This document shows positions 25,314-34,304 of a stretch of 64,000 nucleotides of DNA, in pieces. Below the pieces are notes generated by a model, which made no database searches, had not been told where the DNA came from, and saw only the letters and a list, made by a program, of their open reading frames with translations. Each line of letters begins with the position of its first letter. Position 1 is the first letter of the stretch. Source of the DNA: Sphingomonas soli NBRC 100801 (lineage in GTDB: Bacteria > Pseudomonadota > Alphaproteobacteria > Sphingomonadales > Sphingomonadaceae); NCBI RefSeq assembly GCF_001591025.1, contig NZ_BCTZ01000012.1, positions 186,001 through 250,000 on the forward strand, written 5' to 3'. A program made the translations under genes and the position numbers.

Positions 25314-26762
25314 ATGACGGTTAGCGTGGATATGGGCCTGGACGAACGCGGCGGCAGCGCCACGCTCGACCTGGAAGAGCTGCTCGCCACGCGTCTGCTG
25401 GTTCAGGGCAATTCGGGTTCGGGCAAGTCGCATCTGCTGCGCCGCCTCCTCGAGCGCTCGGCGGGGCATGTCCAGCAGGTCGTGATCGATCCCGAGGGCG
25501 ATTTCGTCACGCTTTCCGATAGATATGGCCATGTCGCGATCGAGGCGGCGGATCATAGCGAGCGCGACGTCGCCCGCTTCGCCGCGCGCATTCGCGAGCA
25601 TCGCGCCTCGGTGGTGCTCAGCCTTGAGGGGCTGGAGGCAGAGGGGCAGATGAAATGCGCCGCCGCCTTCCTCAACGGCCTGTTCGATGCCCCGCGCGAT
25701 CATTGGTATCCGGCTTTGGTCGTGGTCGACGAAGCCCAGCTCTTCGCCCCTGCGGGCGGCGGCGAGGTGGCGGAGGATGTCCGCCGTGCCTCGCTCAGCG
25801 CGATGACCAATCTCATGTGTCGCGGCCGCAAGCGCGGGCTTGCCGGGGTGATCGCGACGCAGCGCCTTGCCAAGCTCGCCAAGAACGTCGCCGCCGAAGC
25901 GTCGAATTTCCTGATGGGGCGCACCTTCCTCGATATCGATATGGCCCGCGCCGCCGATCTGCTCGGCATGGAGCGCCGCCAGGCCGAGCAAATCCGCGAT
26001 CTCCAGCGCGGCCATTTCCTTGCGCTCGGCCCCGCCATCTCGCGCCGCCCGGTCTCGATCCGGATCGGCGCGGTTGAAACCTCGGCGCGCAGCGGCAGTC
26101 CCAAGCTAACCCCGCTGCCCGAAGCGCCCACCGCCGATATTCGCGATCTCCTGCTCGCCCCGGCCGAGCCGACATGGACCCCGCCCGCCCCCGAAGCGCC
26201 GCGCGCCGTTCCGTCCGAAAGCCTGATCGAAGCGCTCGCCCGCTCTGTCCCGTCGCCCGAGCCCGAGACGCAGGTCGATCCCGAAGAGGCCGCGCAGCGC
26301 GTGGCCGATGTTCTCCGCGCGATCGTCGAGGATGGGGATTCCGCGCTGCGCTCGCCCTCGGTGCTCTATCAGGATTTCCTCGTCCGCTGCCGCATGGTCG
26401 GTCTCGCGCGACCGCCGCTCGATCTCTCTGCCTTCACCCGCCGGCTGTCCGCCGCGCGCGCAGGCATCCATGGCGATCCGGATGCGGAATGGTCGCAGGC
26501 GCTCGAAGCCGCCAGGGTGCTGCCCGACGATATGCTCGGGCCGTTCCTGCTCGTCGCCCGCGCCGCGCGTGAGGGGCTGCCATGCCCCAGCGACGAAGAG
26601 CTCGCCGCCACCTACGGCACCAGCTCGCTTGGCCGCGTCCGCCGGCTGATCCAGTATATCGAGAGCAAGGAGCTCTTCGTCACCCGCGTCGATCTGGCGG
26701 GCAAGCGCTCGATCACCATCCCCCGGCTCGGCTGGACGACCCAGGCCTCAGAGGCGGCGTAG
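25314..26762 (+). CDS. HerA/FtsK-like ATP-binding protein with C-terminal winged helix
   Basis: A 482-residue P-loop ATPase of the HerA/DUF87 type. Walker A is QGNSGSGKSHLLRRLL, Walker B is ALVVVDEAQLFAP, and a sensor region ASNFLMGRTFLD follows. A proline-rich linker (PAEPTWTPPAPEAPRAVPS) joins the motor to a C-terminal domain whose end (DEELAATYGTSSLGRVRRLIQYIE) looks like a winged helix-turn-helix. HerA-like proteins pump DNA with a nuclease such as NurA, but no nuclease is beside it. The ATG at 25314 has AAGG seven bases upstream; the in-frame upstream stretch is non-coding. The gene overlaps the convergent hydrolase by 15 bases. Confidence 0.85.
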   Translation: MTVSVDMGLDERGGSATLDLEELLATRLLVQGNSGSGKSHLLRRLLERSAGHVQQVVIDPEGDFVTLSDRYGHVAIEAADHSERDVARFAARIREHRASVVLSLEGLEAEGQMKCAAAFLNGLFDAPRDHWYPALVVVDEAQLFAPAGGGEVAEDVRRASLSAMTNLMCRGRKRGLAGVIATQRLAKLAKNVAAEASNFLMGRTFLDIDMARAADLLGMERRQAEQIRDLQRGHFLALGPAISRRPVSIRIGAVETSARSGSPKLTPLPEAPTADIRDLLLAPAEPTWTPPAPEAPRAVPSESLIEALARSVPSPEPETQVDPEEAAQRVADVLRAIVEDGDSALRSPSVLYQDFLVRCRMVGLARPPLDLSAFTRRLSAARAGIHGDPDAEWSQALEAARVLPDDMLGPFLLVARAAREGLPCPSDEELAATYGTSSLGRVRRLIQYIESKELFVTRVDLAGKRSITIPRLGWTTQASEAA

Positions 26763-27662
26763 CCACGCCTCCACCAGCCCCGGCTGGGTCACCGGCAGCA
26801 TATGCCCGCCCTCGACGATCTCCACCGTCGCCCCCGGAATCGCAGCAGCCGTATCGGTCCCGTGCAGCTCGGGATCGAGCAGCGTATCGCCATGCGCATA
26901 GAGGATCGCGACCGGCAGCTTCAGCGTGCCGTATCGCGGCGCCTGCGCGTCCATCGCGCCTTTCGCCATGCCCAGCTCGAACGCCCCCGATTGGAAGCCG
27001 GCCGGGCGCATCGCCAGCATGCCGCCGCCCTTCACCGCGAAATCCTCCGGTACCGGCTCGGGGTGGAACACCTCCATCGTGCGCGCCTTGCCCGTGCGCA
27101 TCGCGATCGGGATCGCCAGCGTCCAGGCTATCGGCGCGCGCAGGAATGCGGGTACCACATAGCCCTTGAACGGCTCGGGCGGGCGCTCGATCGGCTGGGT
27201 CAGCGGCGCGATCAGTGCCAGCCCGCGCACCTTGTCTGGATGCGCCAGCCCGAGCGCCAGGCTCACCGCGCCTCCCATCGAATGCCCCACCAGCAGCGGC
27301 TTGCTCAATTCCAGCCGGTCGATCAGCGCCGCGATCGCATCGGCCTGCCCGGCGATATCGAGCCGCGCTCCGCTCTTCGAATAGCCCCATCCCGGCCGGT
27401 CGATCACGATCACCCTATGGTCGCGTGCCATTGCGGGGGCGAGCGCATAGGTGAAGATCCGCCAGTTGCTGAGCACGCCGTGGATCATCAACACCGGCGG
27501 CGCATCGCGCGGGCCCAGGTCACGATAATGAAAGCGCACCCCCCCTGCTTCGATCGTCGCGCCCTCGGCGGGGATCGCGGCCTCGATCTTGCCGTTCACA
27601 TAGAAGGACCAGCCGGCCAGCGCGGCAATCAACGCGACAATCCCAAGCACCACCCAGATCAT
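26748..27662 (-). CDS. Membrane-anchored alpha/beta hydrolase
   Basis: A 304-residue alpha/beta-fold hydrolase with an N-terminal hydrophobic anchor (MIWVVLGIVALIAALAGW). The oxyanion HG is in LMIHGVLSNW, the nucleophile elbow is VGHSMGGAV, the acid is in HGDTLLDPELHG and the histidine in EGGHMLPVTQ. The arrangement fits esterases, epoxide hydrolases or C-C hydrolases; the substrate is not determinable. The ATG at 27662 is chosen because the preceding in-frame codons encode a repetitive GRTGRG stretch without homology. It lies 17 bases downstream of the Atm1-like gene, so both are probably co-transcribed. Confidence 0.88.
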   Translation of the reverse strand: MIWVVLGIVALIAALAGWSFYVNGKIEAAIPAEGATIEAGGVRFHYRDLGPRDAPPVLMIHGVLSNWRIFTYALAPAMARDHRVIVIDRPGWGYSKSGARLDIAGQADAIAALIDRLELSKPLLVGHSMGGAVSLALGLAHPDKVRGLALIAPLTQPIERPPEPFKGYVVPAFLRAPIAWTLAIPIAMRTGKARTMEVFHPEPVPEDFAVKGGGMLAMRPAGFQSGAFELGMAKGAMDAQAPRYGTLKLPVAILYAHGDTLLDPELHGTDTAAAIPGATVEIVEGGHMLPVTQPGLVEAWLRRL

Positions 27663-27679
27663 CGCGTCATCCCCTCCGT

Positions 27680-29497
27680 TTAGCCCTCGGCCAGTTCGCC
27701 CTCTTCGCGTTCCTGCGCCTGCCGTGCCCACATCTCGGCATAAAGTCCGCGCTTGCGCAACAATTGCGCGTGCGTGCCCTGCTCGGCGACGCGCCCGGCC
27801 TCGAGCACGATGATGCGATCGGCATGCACCACGGTGGAGAGCCGGTGCGCGATCACGATCGTCGTGCGGCCCTGCTCGATCGCCTCCAGCGTCGCCTGGA
27901 TGTCCGCCTCGGTGCGGCTGTCCAGCGCACTGGTCGCCTCATCCAGGATCAGGATCGGCGGGTTCTTGACCAGTGTCCGCGCGATCGCCACGCGCTGCTT
28001 CTCGCCGCCCGAAAGCTTCAGCCCGCGTTCGCCCACGCGCGTGTCGAACCCCTCGGGAAGCGACTGGATGAACCCCGCAATCGCCGCGCCCCGCGCCGCA
28101 TCGGCCACCTCTTCGGGCGTCGCGCCCTCGCGGCCATAGGCGATGTTGTAGCCCACCGTATCGTTGAACAGCACCGTATCCTGCGGAACGATGCCGATCG
28201 CCGCGCGCAGGCTCGACTGGGTCACCTGGCTGATATCCTGCCCGTCGATCGTCACGCGCCCGCCGGTCAGGTCGTAGAAACGGTAGAGGATGCGCGCGAG
28301 CGTCGATTTGCCCGCGCCCGAAGGCCCAACCACGGCCACGGTCGCCCCCGCCGGAATATCCAGGTCGATGCCCTTCAATATCTCGCGCTCCGGGTCGTAA
28401 GCGAAATGCACGCCTTCGAAGCGCACATGCCCCTTGGCCACCGCCAGCGGCTTGGCATGGGCCACATCCTTCACCTCGGCATCGGTGTCGATCAGGTCGA
28501 ACATCTGGCCCATGTCGATCACGCCCTGGCGGATCGTGCGATAGACCATGCCGAGCAGGTCGAGCGGGCGGAAAAGCTGCGCGAGCAATGTCGATACCAA
28601 TACGACATCGCCCGGCGTGAATTCGCCCCGCGCCCATCCGAACACGACCAGCGCCATGCCCGCGGCCAGCATCGCATTGGTGATCAGGCTCTGCCCGATA
28701 TTGAGCCAAGCGAGCGAATTCTCGCTCACCGTCGCCGCCTTGGCATAAGCGGTCACGGCGTCTTCATATCGCTTCGCCTCGCGCTTCTCGGCGTTGAAAT
28801 ATTTGACCGTCTCGAAATTGAGCAGCGAATCCACCGCATGCGCGACGGCCCCGGTGTCGAGATCGTTCATCTGCTGGCGCAATTTGGCGCGCCAATCGGT
28901 CACCCAGCGGGTGAAGGCGATATAGATGACCACCATCGCGAGCGTCGCCACCACCAGCCAGCCCGAAAAGCGCGCGTAGAAGATGCCCAGCACCAGGCTG
29001 AGCTCCAGGATCGTCGGTGCGATGTTGAAGAGCAGGAAATAGAGCATGGTATCGATGCTCTTGGTCCCGCGCTCGACCACCTTGGTCACTGCGCCCGTGC
29101 GCCGCTCCAGATGGAAACGCAGCGAGAGACTGTGGAGATGGCGGAATACGTCCGCCGCCAGCCGCCGCGTCGCATCCTGACCTACCCGTTCGAACACGGC
29201 GTTGCGCAGATTGTCGAACACGGTCGTGCCCAGCCGGGCGGCGGCATAGCCCACCACCAGCAGGGTCACGAGCATCACGGCGTCGCGCGGCCCGCTCGCC
29301 ATCCGGTCGATCGCCCCCTGCAGCGCGAAGGGCGCGCCATAGACCTGTACCAGCTTCGACGCGACGACGAGCAGCATCGCGATGACGATGCGCACGCGCA
29401 GCCCCGGCGCATCCTTGGGCCACAGATAGGGCAGGAAGCGCCGCATCGTTCCGAACAAGGGGCGTTCGGGGTCGGAAGTCGGATTGTCGGGTGGCAT
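27680..29497 (-). CDS. Atm1/HMT1-like ABC exporter (fused permease and ATPase)
   Basis: A 605-residue half-transporter of the ABCB7/Atm1 group, which exports glutathione-linked or iron-sulphur-related sulphur species and heavy-metal conjugates across the inner membrane. It has six membrane helices followed by a nucleotide-binding domain with Walker A GPSGAGKST, signature LSGGEKQRVAIARTL, Walker B ILILDEATSALD and a histidine switch IAHRLSTV. The signature LNFETVKYFNAEKREAKRY is diagnostic of the Atm1 family. The ATG at 29497 is preferred over a TTG at 29533. Dimerisation is expected. The natural cargo in this organism is inferred from the family only. Confidence 0.92.
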   Translation of the reverse strand: MPPDNPTSDPERPLFGTMRRFLPYLWPKDAPGLRVRIVIAMLLVVASKLVQVYGAPFALQGAIDRMASGPRDAVMLVTLLVVGYAAARLGTTVFDNLRNAVFERVGQDATRRLAADVFRHLHSLSLRFHLERRTGAVTKVVERGTKSIDTMLYFLLFNIAPTILELSLVLGIFYARFSGWLVVATLAMVVIYIAFTRWVTDWRAKLRQQMNDLDTGAVAHAVDSLLNFETVKYFNAEKREAKRYEDAVTAYAKAATVSENSLAWLNIGQSLITNAMLAAGMALVVFGWARGEFTPGDVVLVSTLLAQLFRPLDLLGMVYRTIRQGVIDMGQMFDLIDTDAEVKDVAHAKPLAVAKGHVRFEGVHFAYDPEREILKGIDLDIPAGATVAVVGPSGAGKSTLARILYRFYDLTGGRVTIDGQDISQVTQSSLRAAIGIVPQDTVLFNDTVGYNIAYGREGATPEEVADAARGAAIAGFIQSLPEGFDTRVGERGLKLSGGEKQRVAIARTLVKNPPILILDEATSALDSRTEADIQATLEAIEQGRTTIVIAHRLSTVVHADRIIVLEAGRVAEQGTHAQLLRKRGLYAEMWARQAQEREEGELAEG

Positions 29498-29614
29498 CGC
29501 GCCTGATTTGGTGGGTCCGGCGCGCGGATGCAACGCTTCGATGCCGTTGGCGCGGTTTCCTCTTTTCTCCGGAATGCGCTAGCTGCGGTTCCGGATACGA
29601 AGCGGGGGCATTTC

Positions 29615-30022
29615 ATGCGCATGGTTGGCGGCACGTTGATCGGGTTGATTGGTGCCCTTGTGCTGGTCACGGGCATTCGTCTGCTGGCGCTGACCCAGCA
29701 TCCGCTCGCGGACATGGCGGTCAATGATCCACAGGCGATGAACGCCTGGATCGCGGGCGCGCCGATTGCACTGGTCGCATTGTACGCAGCGGCATGGCCG
29801 CTCGGCGCTTTGGCTGGCGGCGTGCTGGCGAGCTATATTTCCCGATCGCATGTGCCCGCGTGGATCGTCGCGGCGATTGCGGTGCTGCTCTCGGCCAGCG
29901 CGATGCTGACGCTCACCTTTCCTGTATGGGCACAGGTCGTGCTGGTCGCCGGGCCGCTGGTCGCGGGCTGGCTGGCTACGCGTCTGGTGCCGGCCGGCGC
30001 GGCCGATCCCACAGATGGCTAG
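29615..30022 (+). CDS. Hypothetical small membrane protein
   Basis: A 135-residue protein with four hydrophobic segments: VGGTLIGLIGALVLVTGIRL, an AGAPIALVALYAAAWPLGAL region, VPAWIVAAIAVLLSASAML and VVLVAGPLVAGWLA. The ATG at 29615 is preferred over in-frame codons from 29528 because GGGG precedes it and the upstream residues are not membrane-like. I recognise no family. It is convergent with crtB and overlaps its 3' end by 47 bases. Confidence 0.7.
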   Translation: MRMVGGTLIGLIGALVLVTGIRLLALTQHPLADMAVNDPQAMNAWIAGAPIALVALYAAAWPLGALAGGVLASYISRSHVPAWIVAAIAVLLSASAMLTLTFPVWAQVVLVAGPLVAGWLATRLVPAGAADPTDG

Positions 30023-30944
30023 GCCGCGGCTCGGGCGGGAATAGTTTCCGCCGCGCGGCTGCCTGCCACGCGGATTTGCCGATCCAGCCGATCTTCTCGA
30101 ACGCGCTCGTCTTCACCCGATGATCCCAGGCATGGTCGCCGCGCGCCACCACCTTGCGTGCGATATCGCCATAGATGCCCGCCGCCGCCAGCACCGCCCA
30201 TGCCGATCGGAAGCCCAGCTTGCGCGTGCCGATGCGCGCGCTTTGCTCATGCTCCTCCGCGCGCTCGGCCATCCGCCGCACCAGCATGGACAAGCGGTTG
30301 CGGAACGGCGGCTTCATATGCTGCCCCGGCGGCACGTCGATCTCGGTCAGCCATTCGTCGGGCAAATAACAGCGCCCGGCGCGGTCATCCTCCTCCACGT
30401 CGCGCGCGATATTGGCGAGCTGGAAGGCGAGGCCCAGATCGCATGCGCGGTCGAGCGTGTCTTCGTCCTGCGGGTCCACTCCCATCACGATCGCCATCAT
30501 GCAGCCGACCGCCCCCGCGACATGGTAGCAATAGCGATACAGGTCGCTTTCGTGGCGCGGTCCCCAGCCATCGGCGTCGAGCGCAAAGCCCTCGATCACG
30601 TCCCACACATAGCGATGCGGCATGTTGGTTTCGGCCACCACGATGCGCAGCGCGTCGAAAGCCGGATCGCCCACCCATTCGCCGCGAAGCGCCTGCGCTG
30701 TCAGCGCGCGCATCTGCGCCAGCCGCGCCGGAGCGTCGGCCACTGCCGTCATGCCATGGCCATGGTCCTGCCCATCGGCCAGATCGTCGCAGGCGCGGCA
30801 CCATGCATAAAGCAGCCATGCCCGTTCGCGCGTGGTGCGGTCGAACAGTCGGCTCGCCGCGCCAAAGCTCTTCGATCCCTTCGCGATCGACTCCCCCGCC
30901 GTCGCGACGATGGCCGCGCGGCCCGGAACCGAGTGGGGCTTCAC
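29976..30944 (-). CDS. crtB: Phytoene synthase
   Basis: CrtB condenses two geranylgeranyl diphosphates into phytoene, the first committed step of carotenoid synthesis. The 322-residue protein has both aspartate-rich motifs: CRACDDLADGQD and ANIARDVEEDDRAGRCYLP, with the squalene/phytoene synthase signature around GLAFQLANIARD. The start is the GTG at 30944, which overlaps the stop of the LOG gene (GTGA); the much longer open frame upstream is a shadow of the LOG gene. It is the last gene of the crtY-crtI-LOG-crtB unit. Confidence 0.95.
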   Translation of the reverse strand: MKPHSVPGRAAIVATAGESIAKGSKSFGAASRLFDRTTRERAWLLYAWCRACDDLADGQDHGHGMTAVADAPARLAQMRALTAQALRGEWVGDPAFDALRIVVAETNMPHRYVWDVIEGFALDADGWGPRHESDLYRYCYHVAGAVGCMMAIVMGVDPQDEDTLDRACDLGLAFQLANIARDVEEDDRAGRCYLPDEWLTEIDVPPGQHMKPPFRNRLSMLVRRMAERAEEHEQSARIGTRKLGFRSAWAVLAAAGIYGDIARKVVARGDHAWDHRVKTSAFEKIGWIGKSAWQAAARRKLFPPEPRPSHLWDRPRRPAPDA

Positions 30945-31522
30945 AAATCGTCGCGCTTCATATGGATGATCGGCACGGTCGGCGCGGCGTTCGCCATCTT
31001 GTCGAGCAGGCCGTCCAGTTCGGTATCGACGTGCAGCAGCCCCTGATGCTGCGGCCGCAGGAAGCCGACCTTGCCCATATGCTCCCAGAATTCGATCAGT
31101 TTGTCGTAATAGCCCGCGACGTTGAGCAGGCCGATCGGATCGGTGTGATAGCCAAGCTGCGCCCAGCTCAGCGCCTCCCACAATTCGTCCATCGTGCCCG
31201 TGCCGCCGGGCAGGTTGACGAAGCCGTCGCCCAGTTCGACGAAGCGCGCCTTGCGCTCGTGCATTGTGTCGACAACGTGGAGCTCGGTCAGCCCGCGATG
31301 CGCGACTTCGGCGTTCACCAATGCGGTCGGGATGATTCCGATCACTTCGCCGCCCGCCTCCAGGCACGAATCCGCCACCGCGCCCATCAGGCCCAATTTG
31401 CCGCCGCCATAGACCAGCCCGATCCCGCGCTCGGCCAGGCTGCGGCCAACGCTGCGCGCGCATTCGATATAGACCGGGTCTGCCGGGGTCGCCGATCCGC
31501 AATAGACTGCGATACGCTTCAC
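30941..31522 (-). CDS. LOG family protein (nucleoside 5'-monophosphate phosphoribohydrolase type)
   Basis: A 193-residue LOG (Lonely Guy) family enzyme. The start MKRIAVYCGSA, the GGGKLGLMGAVAD loop and the PGGTGTMDELWE motif are the family's phosphoribohydrolase active site, which splits nucleoside 5'-monophosphates to base and ribose 5-phosphate; in plants and some bacteria this yields cytokinin. The GTG at 31522 has GGAG seven bases upstream and gives the typical N-terminus; an ATG at 31546 is also in frame. It sits between crtI and crtB. A role in carotenoid synthesis is not known from the family. Confidence 0.9.
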   Translation of the reverse strand: MKRIAVYCGSATPADPVYIECARSVGRSLAERGIGLVYGGGKLGLMGAVADSCLEAGGEVIGIIPTALVNAEVAHRGLTELHVVDTMHERKARFVELGDGFVNLPGGTGTMDELWEALSWAQLGYHTDPIGLLNVAGYYDKLIEFWEHMGKVGFLRPQHQGLLHVDTELDGLLDKMANAAPTVPIIHMKRDDL

Positions 31523-31535
31523 TTCACTGCTCCAG

Positions 31536-33014
31536 TTACCGGCCATCGCCGAGCATCAACGCCGCCGTGGCCTTGGCGCTGCCGACCACGCCGGGAATGC
31601 CTGCCCCCGGATGCGTGCCCGCGCCGACAAAGTACAGGTTCGATATCGCATCGTCGCGATTATGCGTGCGGAACCATGCGCTCTGGGTCAGCAGCGGCTC
31701 CAGGCTGAATGCCGATCCCAGATGCGCCGCCAGATCGGCCTTGAAGTCGCTCGGCGCGTAGCTGAACTTGGTGACGATCCGCTCCTTCAGGTCGGGGATC
31801 AGCCGCCGTTGCACTTCGGCCAGGATGCGCTCCTCCAGGATCGGGCCAAGCTCGTCCCAGTCGGCGGGGAACTTGCCCAGATGCGGCACCGGTGCCAGCG
31901 CGTAGAAGGTCGAATGGCCCTCGGGCGCCATGGCGGGATCGCTTGCGCTCGGATGATGCAGATAGAGCGAGAAATCCTCGCTCAGCACGCCATGATCGTA
32001 AATGTCGCCCAGCAGCCCCTGATAGCGCGGGCCGAACAGGATCGAATGGTGCGGGATGTTGGGAAACTCTCCCTTCACCCCGAAATGCACGACGAACAGC
32101 GAAGGCGAGAAGCGCTTGTTGACCAGCGCCTTGGCGGTCCGCTGGCTGCTGCGCGACGTCTTGAGCAGGTCGCGATAGCTGTGGACCACATCGGCATTGC
32201 TCGCCACCGCATCGACTTCCATCGCAAAGCCGCTCGCGGTCTGGATGCCGGTCACCCGGTCGCCCAGCGTGTCGATCGCGGTCACCGGATCGCCCAGCCG
32301 CAGCACGCCGCCCAGCCGCTCGAAATGCCGGACCATGCCCGATACGAGCTTGTTGGTACCGCCCTCGGCCCACCAGACGCCGCCATCGCGCTCCAGCTTG
32401 TGGATCAGCGCATAGATCGAGCTGGTCTTCATCGGATTGCCGCCCACCAGCAGCGTGTGGAACGACAGCGCCTGGCGCAGTTTCTCGTTCTTCACGAAGC
32501 TGGAGACCATCGAATAGACCGAGCGCCACGCCTGATACTTCATCAGCGAGGGGGCGGCTGCGATCATCGTCTTGAAATCGAGGAACGCCACCGTTCCCAG
32601 CTTCACATAGCCTTCCTCGTACACCCCGGCCGAATATTCGAGGAACTTGGCATATCCGGCCACGTCCTCGGGATTGAGCTGGGCGATCGCCGCGCCCAGT
32701 TGCGCGTCGTCGTTGGAATAATCGAATGCCACGCCATCGGGCCAGGACAGCCGGTAAAAGGGCGTCACCGGCTTCAGCTTCACATCCTCGGCCATGTCGT
32801 GGCCGGATATCCGCCAGAGTTCTGCCAGCGCTTCGGGGGCGGTGATCACGGTCGGCCCCGCATCGAAGGTAAAACCGTCGCGCTCCCAGAAATAGGCGCG
32901 CCCGCCCGGCTTTTCGCGCGCTTCGATCAGGGTGGTGTCCACCCCCGCCGATTGTAGCCGGATCGCGAGCGCCAGCCCGCCAATCCCTGCACCGATTACC
33001 GCTGCGCGCTTCAC
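31536..33014 (-). CDS. crtI: Phytoene desaturase (CrtI type)
   Basis: CrtI desaturates phytoene to lycopene at the membrane using FAD. The 492-residue protein opens with AAVIGAGIGGLALAIRLQSAG, followed by the conserved FDAGPTVITAPEALAELW, and ends with the CrtI signature NLYFVGAGTHPGAGIPGVV. The GTG at 33014 is preferred to the ATG at 33029: GGGGGA lies seven bases upstream and the GTG overlaps the crtY stop (GTGA). Together with CrtB and CrtY it makes beta-carotene, the base of the yellow sphingomonad pigments. Confidence 0.96.
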   Translation of the reverse strand: MKRAAVIGAGIGGLALAIRLQSAGVDTTLIEAREKPGGRAYFWERDGFTFDAGPTVITAPEALAELWRISGHDMAEDVKLKPVTPFYRLSWPDGVAFDYSNDDAQLGAAIAQLNPEDVAGYAKFLEYSAGVYEEGYVKLGTVAFLDFKTMIAAAPSLMKYQAWRSVYSMVSSFVKNEKLRQALSFHTLLVGGNPMKTSSIYALIHKLERDGGVWWAEGGTNKLVSGMVRHFERLGGVLRLGDPVTAIDTLGDRVTGIQTASGFAMEVDAVASNADVVHSYRDLLKTSRSSQRTAKALVNKRFSPSLFVVHFGVKGEFPNIPHHSILFGPRYQGLLGDIYDHGVLSEDFSLYLHHPSASDPAMAPEGHSTFYALAPVPHLGKFPADWDELGPILEERILAEVQRRLIPDLKERIVTKFSYAPSDFKADLAAHLGSAFSLEPLLTQSAWFRTHNRDDAISNLYFVGAGTHPGAGIPGVVGSAKATAALMLGDGR

Positions 33015-34174
33015 TTGCTGTTCCCCCATAGCGCCTTCGCCGCGCGCCCGATCGGCACGGGCGGCTTGCCCGTCAGCGTCCTTAGCCGGTCATAGGCTGT
33101 CGAATTGCCTGCATAAAACCGCCCGATCAACTCGGGACTAAGCCGGTAGAAGCGCTCGAGCACGCGGTAGCGTTCCGCCGGTTCGGCCGCCTTGAACAGC
33201 ATCGTCGCCAGCATCCGGTAAAAGCGCCGCTTGCGCCAGGTGACGCGCGCGAAATCGTGGAGCAGATCGTGCAGCGCCTCGCCCGAAAGGTCGCTTGCGC
33301 TGGCGACCAGGGTGGCGGCGCGCACCGCGTCGGGCAGCGAATAGCTGGTCAGCGGGTGGAACAAACCGGCGCGAACACCTGCCTTTGCCACCTTTTCCCC
33401 ACCCGATCGCCAATAGGCTTCGAAGTCGCCGCCCATCGCTACCGCCAGCGATCCCGCTTCCTCGCGCACCAGTTTCTCGACCTGCCAGCCCTTCGCCGCC
33501 GCATGGGCGTCGAGCCGCCCGCGCAGCGCGTCGACGTCGATCTCGGGCGTGTCGCTATAATAAGTATCTTCGACAAACAGCCGCGTCGCGCCGAACGGCA
33601 GCGAATAGACGAAGCGATAGCCGTCGAGCTGCTCGACGGTCGCGTCCATGATCATCGGCCGCTCGATATCGTGTATGTCGGCGAGCGCGAGTTCGCGGCC
33701 ATAGAATTTCTGCCAGCCGCATTCGAGCAGCGAGAGATCTCCCGGGCCGCGACAGTCGATCACGCCGCCGGCTTCTATCCTGTCACCATCTTCGAACATC
33801 ACGGTCTTGTTGGTCGTCGCGGCCACCTTTCGGCGGGTCATCACGGCGCCTTCGGGCATCTGCGCGCGCACCACTTCGTCGAGCCGTCGCGATTCGATCG
33901 AGTAATAATGCGATCGCAGCGTCCGCGAATGCGCCGGGAACGCCACGTCATAGCTCGCCCAGCCATGGCAGATCAGCGGCGCGGTGAGCCAGCGATTCGC
34001 GGGCGCCACATCGCTCGCGAAGAACGACCAGAGATGGTTTCCCCCCAGCGCGCGCCCGCTCTCGATCAGCCGCACATCGGCATGCGGGCGCTTCTTCCTG
34101 AGCGCCAGCGCGAGCAGTCCTCCGGATAGTCCGCCGCCGACAATGGCGACGTCGCACTTGATGGTTGCGGGCAT
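33011..34174 (-). CDS. crtY: Lycopene beta-cyclase (CrtY type)
   Basis: CrtY cyclises both ends of lycopene to give beta-carotene. The 387-residue protein starts with the dinucleotide-binding motif VAIVGGGLSGGLLALAL, carries ALGGNHLWSF and RLFVEDTYYSDTP in the region of the catalytic FLEET-like motif, and has the family's FHPLTSYSLPDAVRAA block. It is the first gene of the unit crtY-crtI-LOG-crtB, all coupled by short overlaps. The 130 bases upstream hold a terminator of the GST gene, so the operon promoter must lie between 34175 and about 34215; I see no convincing -35/-10 there. Confidence 0.93.
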   Translation of the reverse strand: MPATIKCDVAIVGGGLSGGLLALALRKKRPHADVRLIESGRALGGNHLWSFFASDVAPANRWLTAPLICHGWASYDVAFPAHSRTLRSHYYSIESRRLDEVVRAQMPEGAVMTRRKVAATTNKTVMFEDGDRIEAGGVIDCRGPGDLSLLECGWQKFYGRELALADIHDIERPMIMDATVEQLDGYRFVYSLPFGATRLFVEDTYYSDTPEIDVDALRGRLDAHAAAKGWQVEKLVREEAGSLAVAMGGDFEAYWRSGGEKVAKAGVRAGLFHPLTSYSLPDAVRAATLVASASDLSGEALHDLLHDFARVTWRKRRFYRMLATMLFKAAEPAERYRVLERFYRLSPELIGRFYAGNSTAYDRLRTLTGKPPVPIGRAAKALWGNSK

Positions 34175-34210
34175 CGGCCCGGCCTAGCCCAAGCTGTCTT
34201 GTGCATACAA

Positions 34211-34246
34211 ATAAAAAGCCCCCTCCGGCTTGGGGCCGAAGGGGGC
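34211..34246 (-). terminator. Rho-independent terminator of the GST gene
   Basis: Read on the minus strand, a twelve-base-pair GC-rich stem with one mismatch (GCCCCCTTCGGC and GCCGGAGGGGGC) and a five-base loop is followed by TTTTTAT. It separates the GST gene from crtY, which follows on the same strand. Confidence 0.85.
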
Positions 34247-34304
34247 AGGTGTGGCGGGAGTGGCCGACGCGGCCACGCCCGAAAGGCGTTCAGGCGAAAC
34301 GGGT

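Noticed and set aside
30945..31502. Upstream extension of the crtB frame
   Set aside because: The open frame continues through the LOG gene, but the residues there are unconserved and Arg-rich; the GTG at 30944 with stop overlap fits better.
34198..34212. Second TetR site (TTGTGCATACAA) before crtY
   Set aside because: Arms of only four bases and a different spacing from the 34939 repeat; likely chance.
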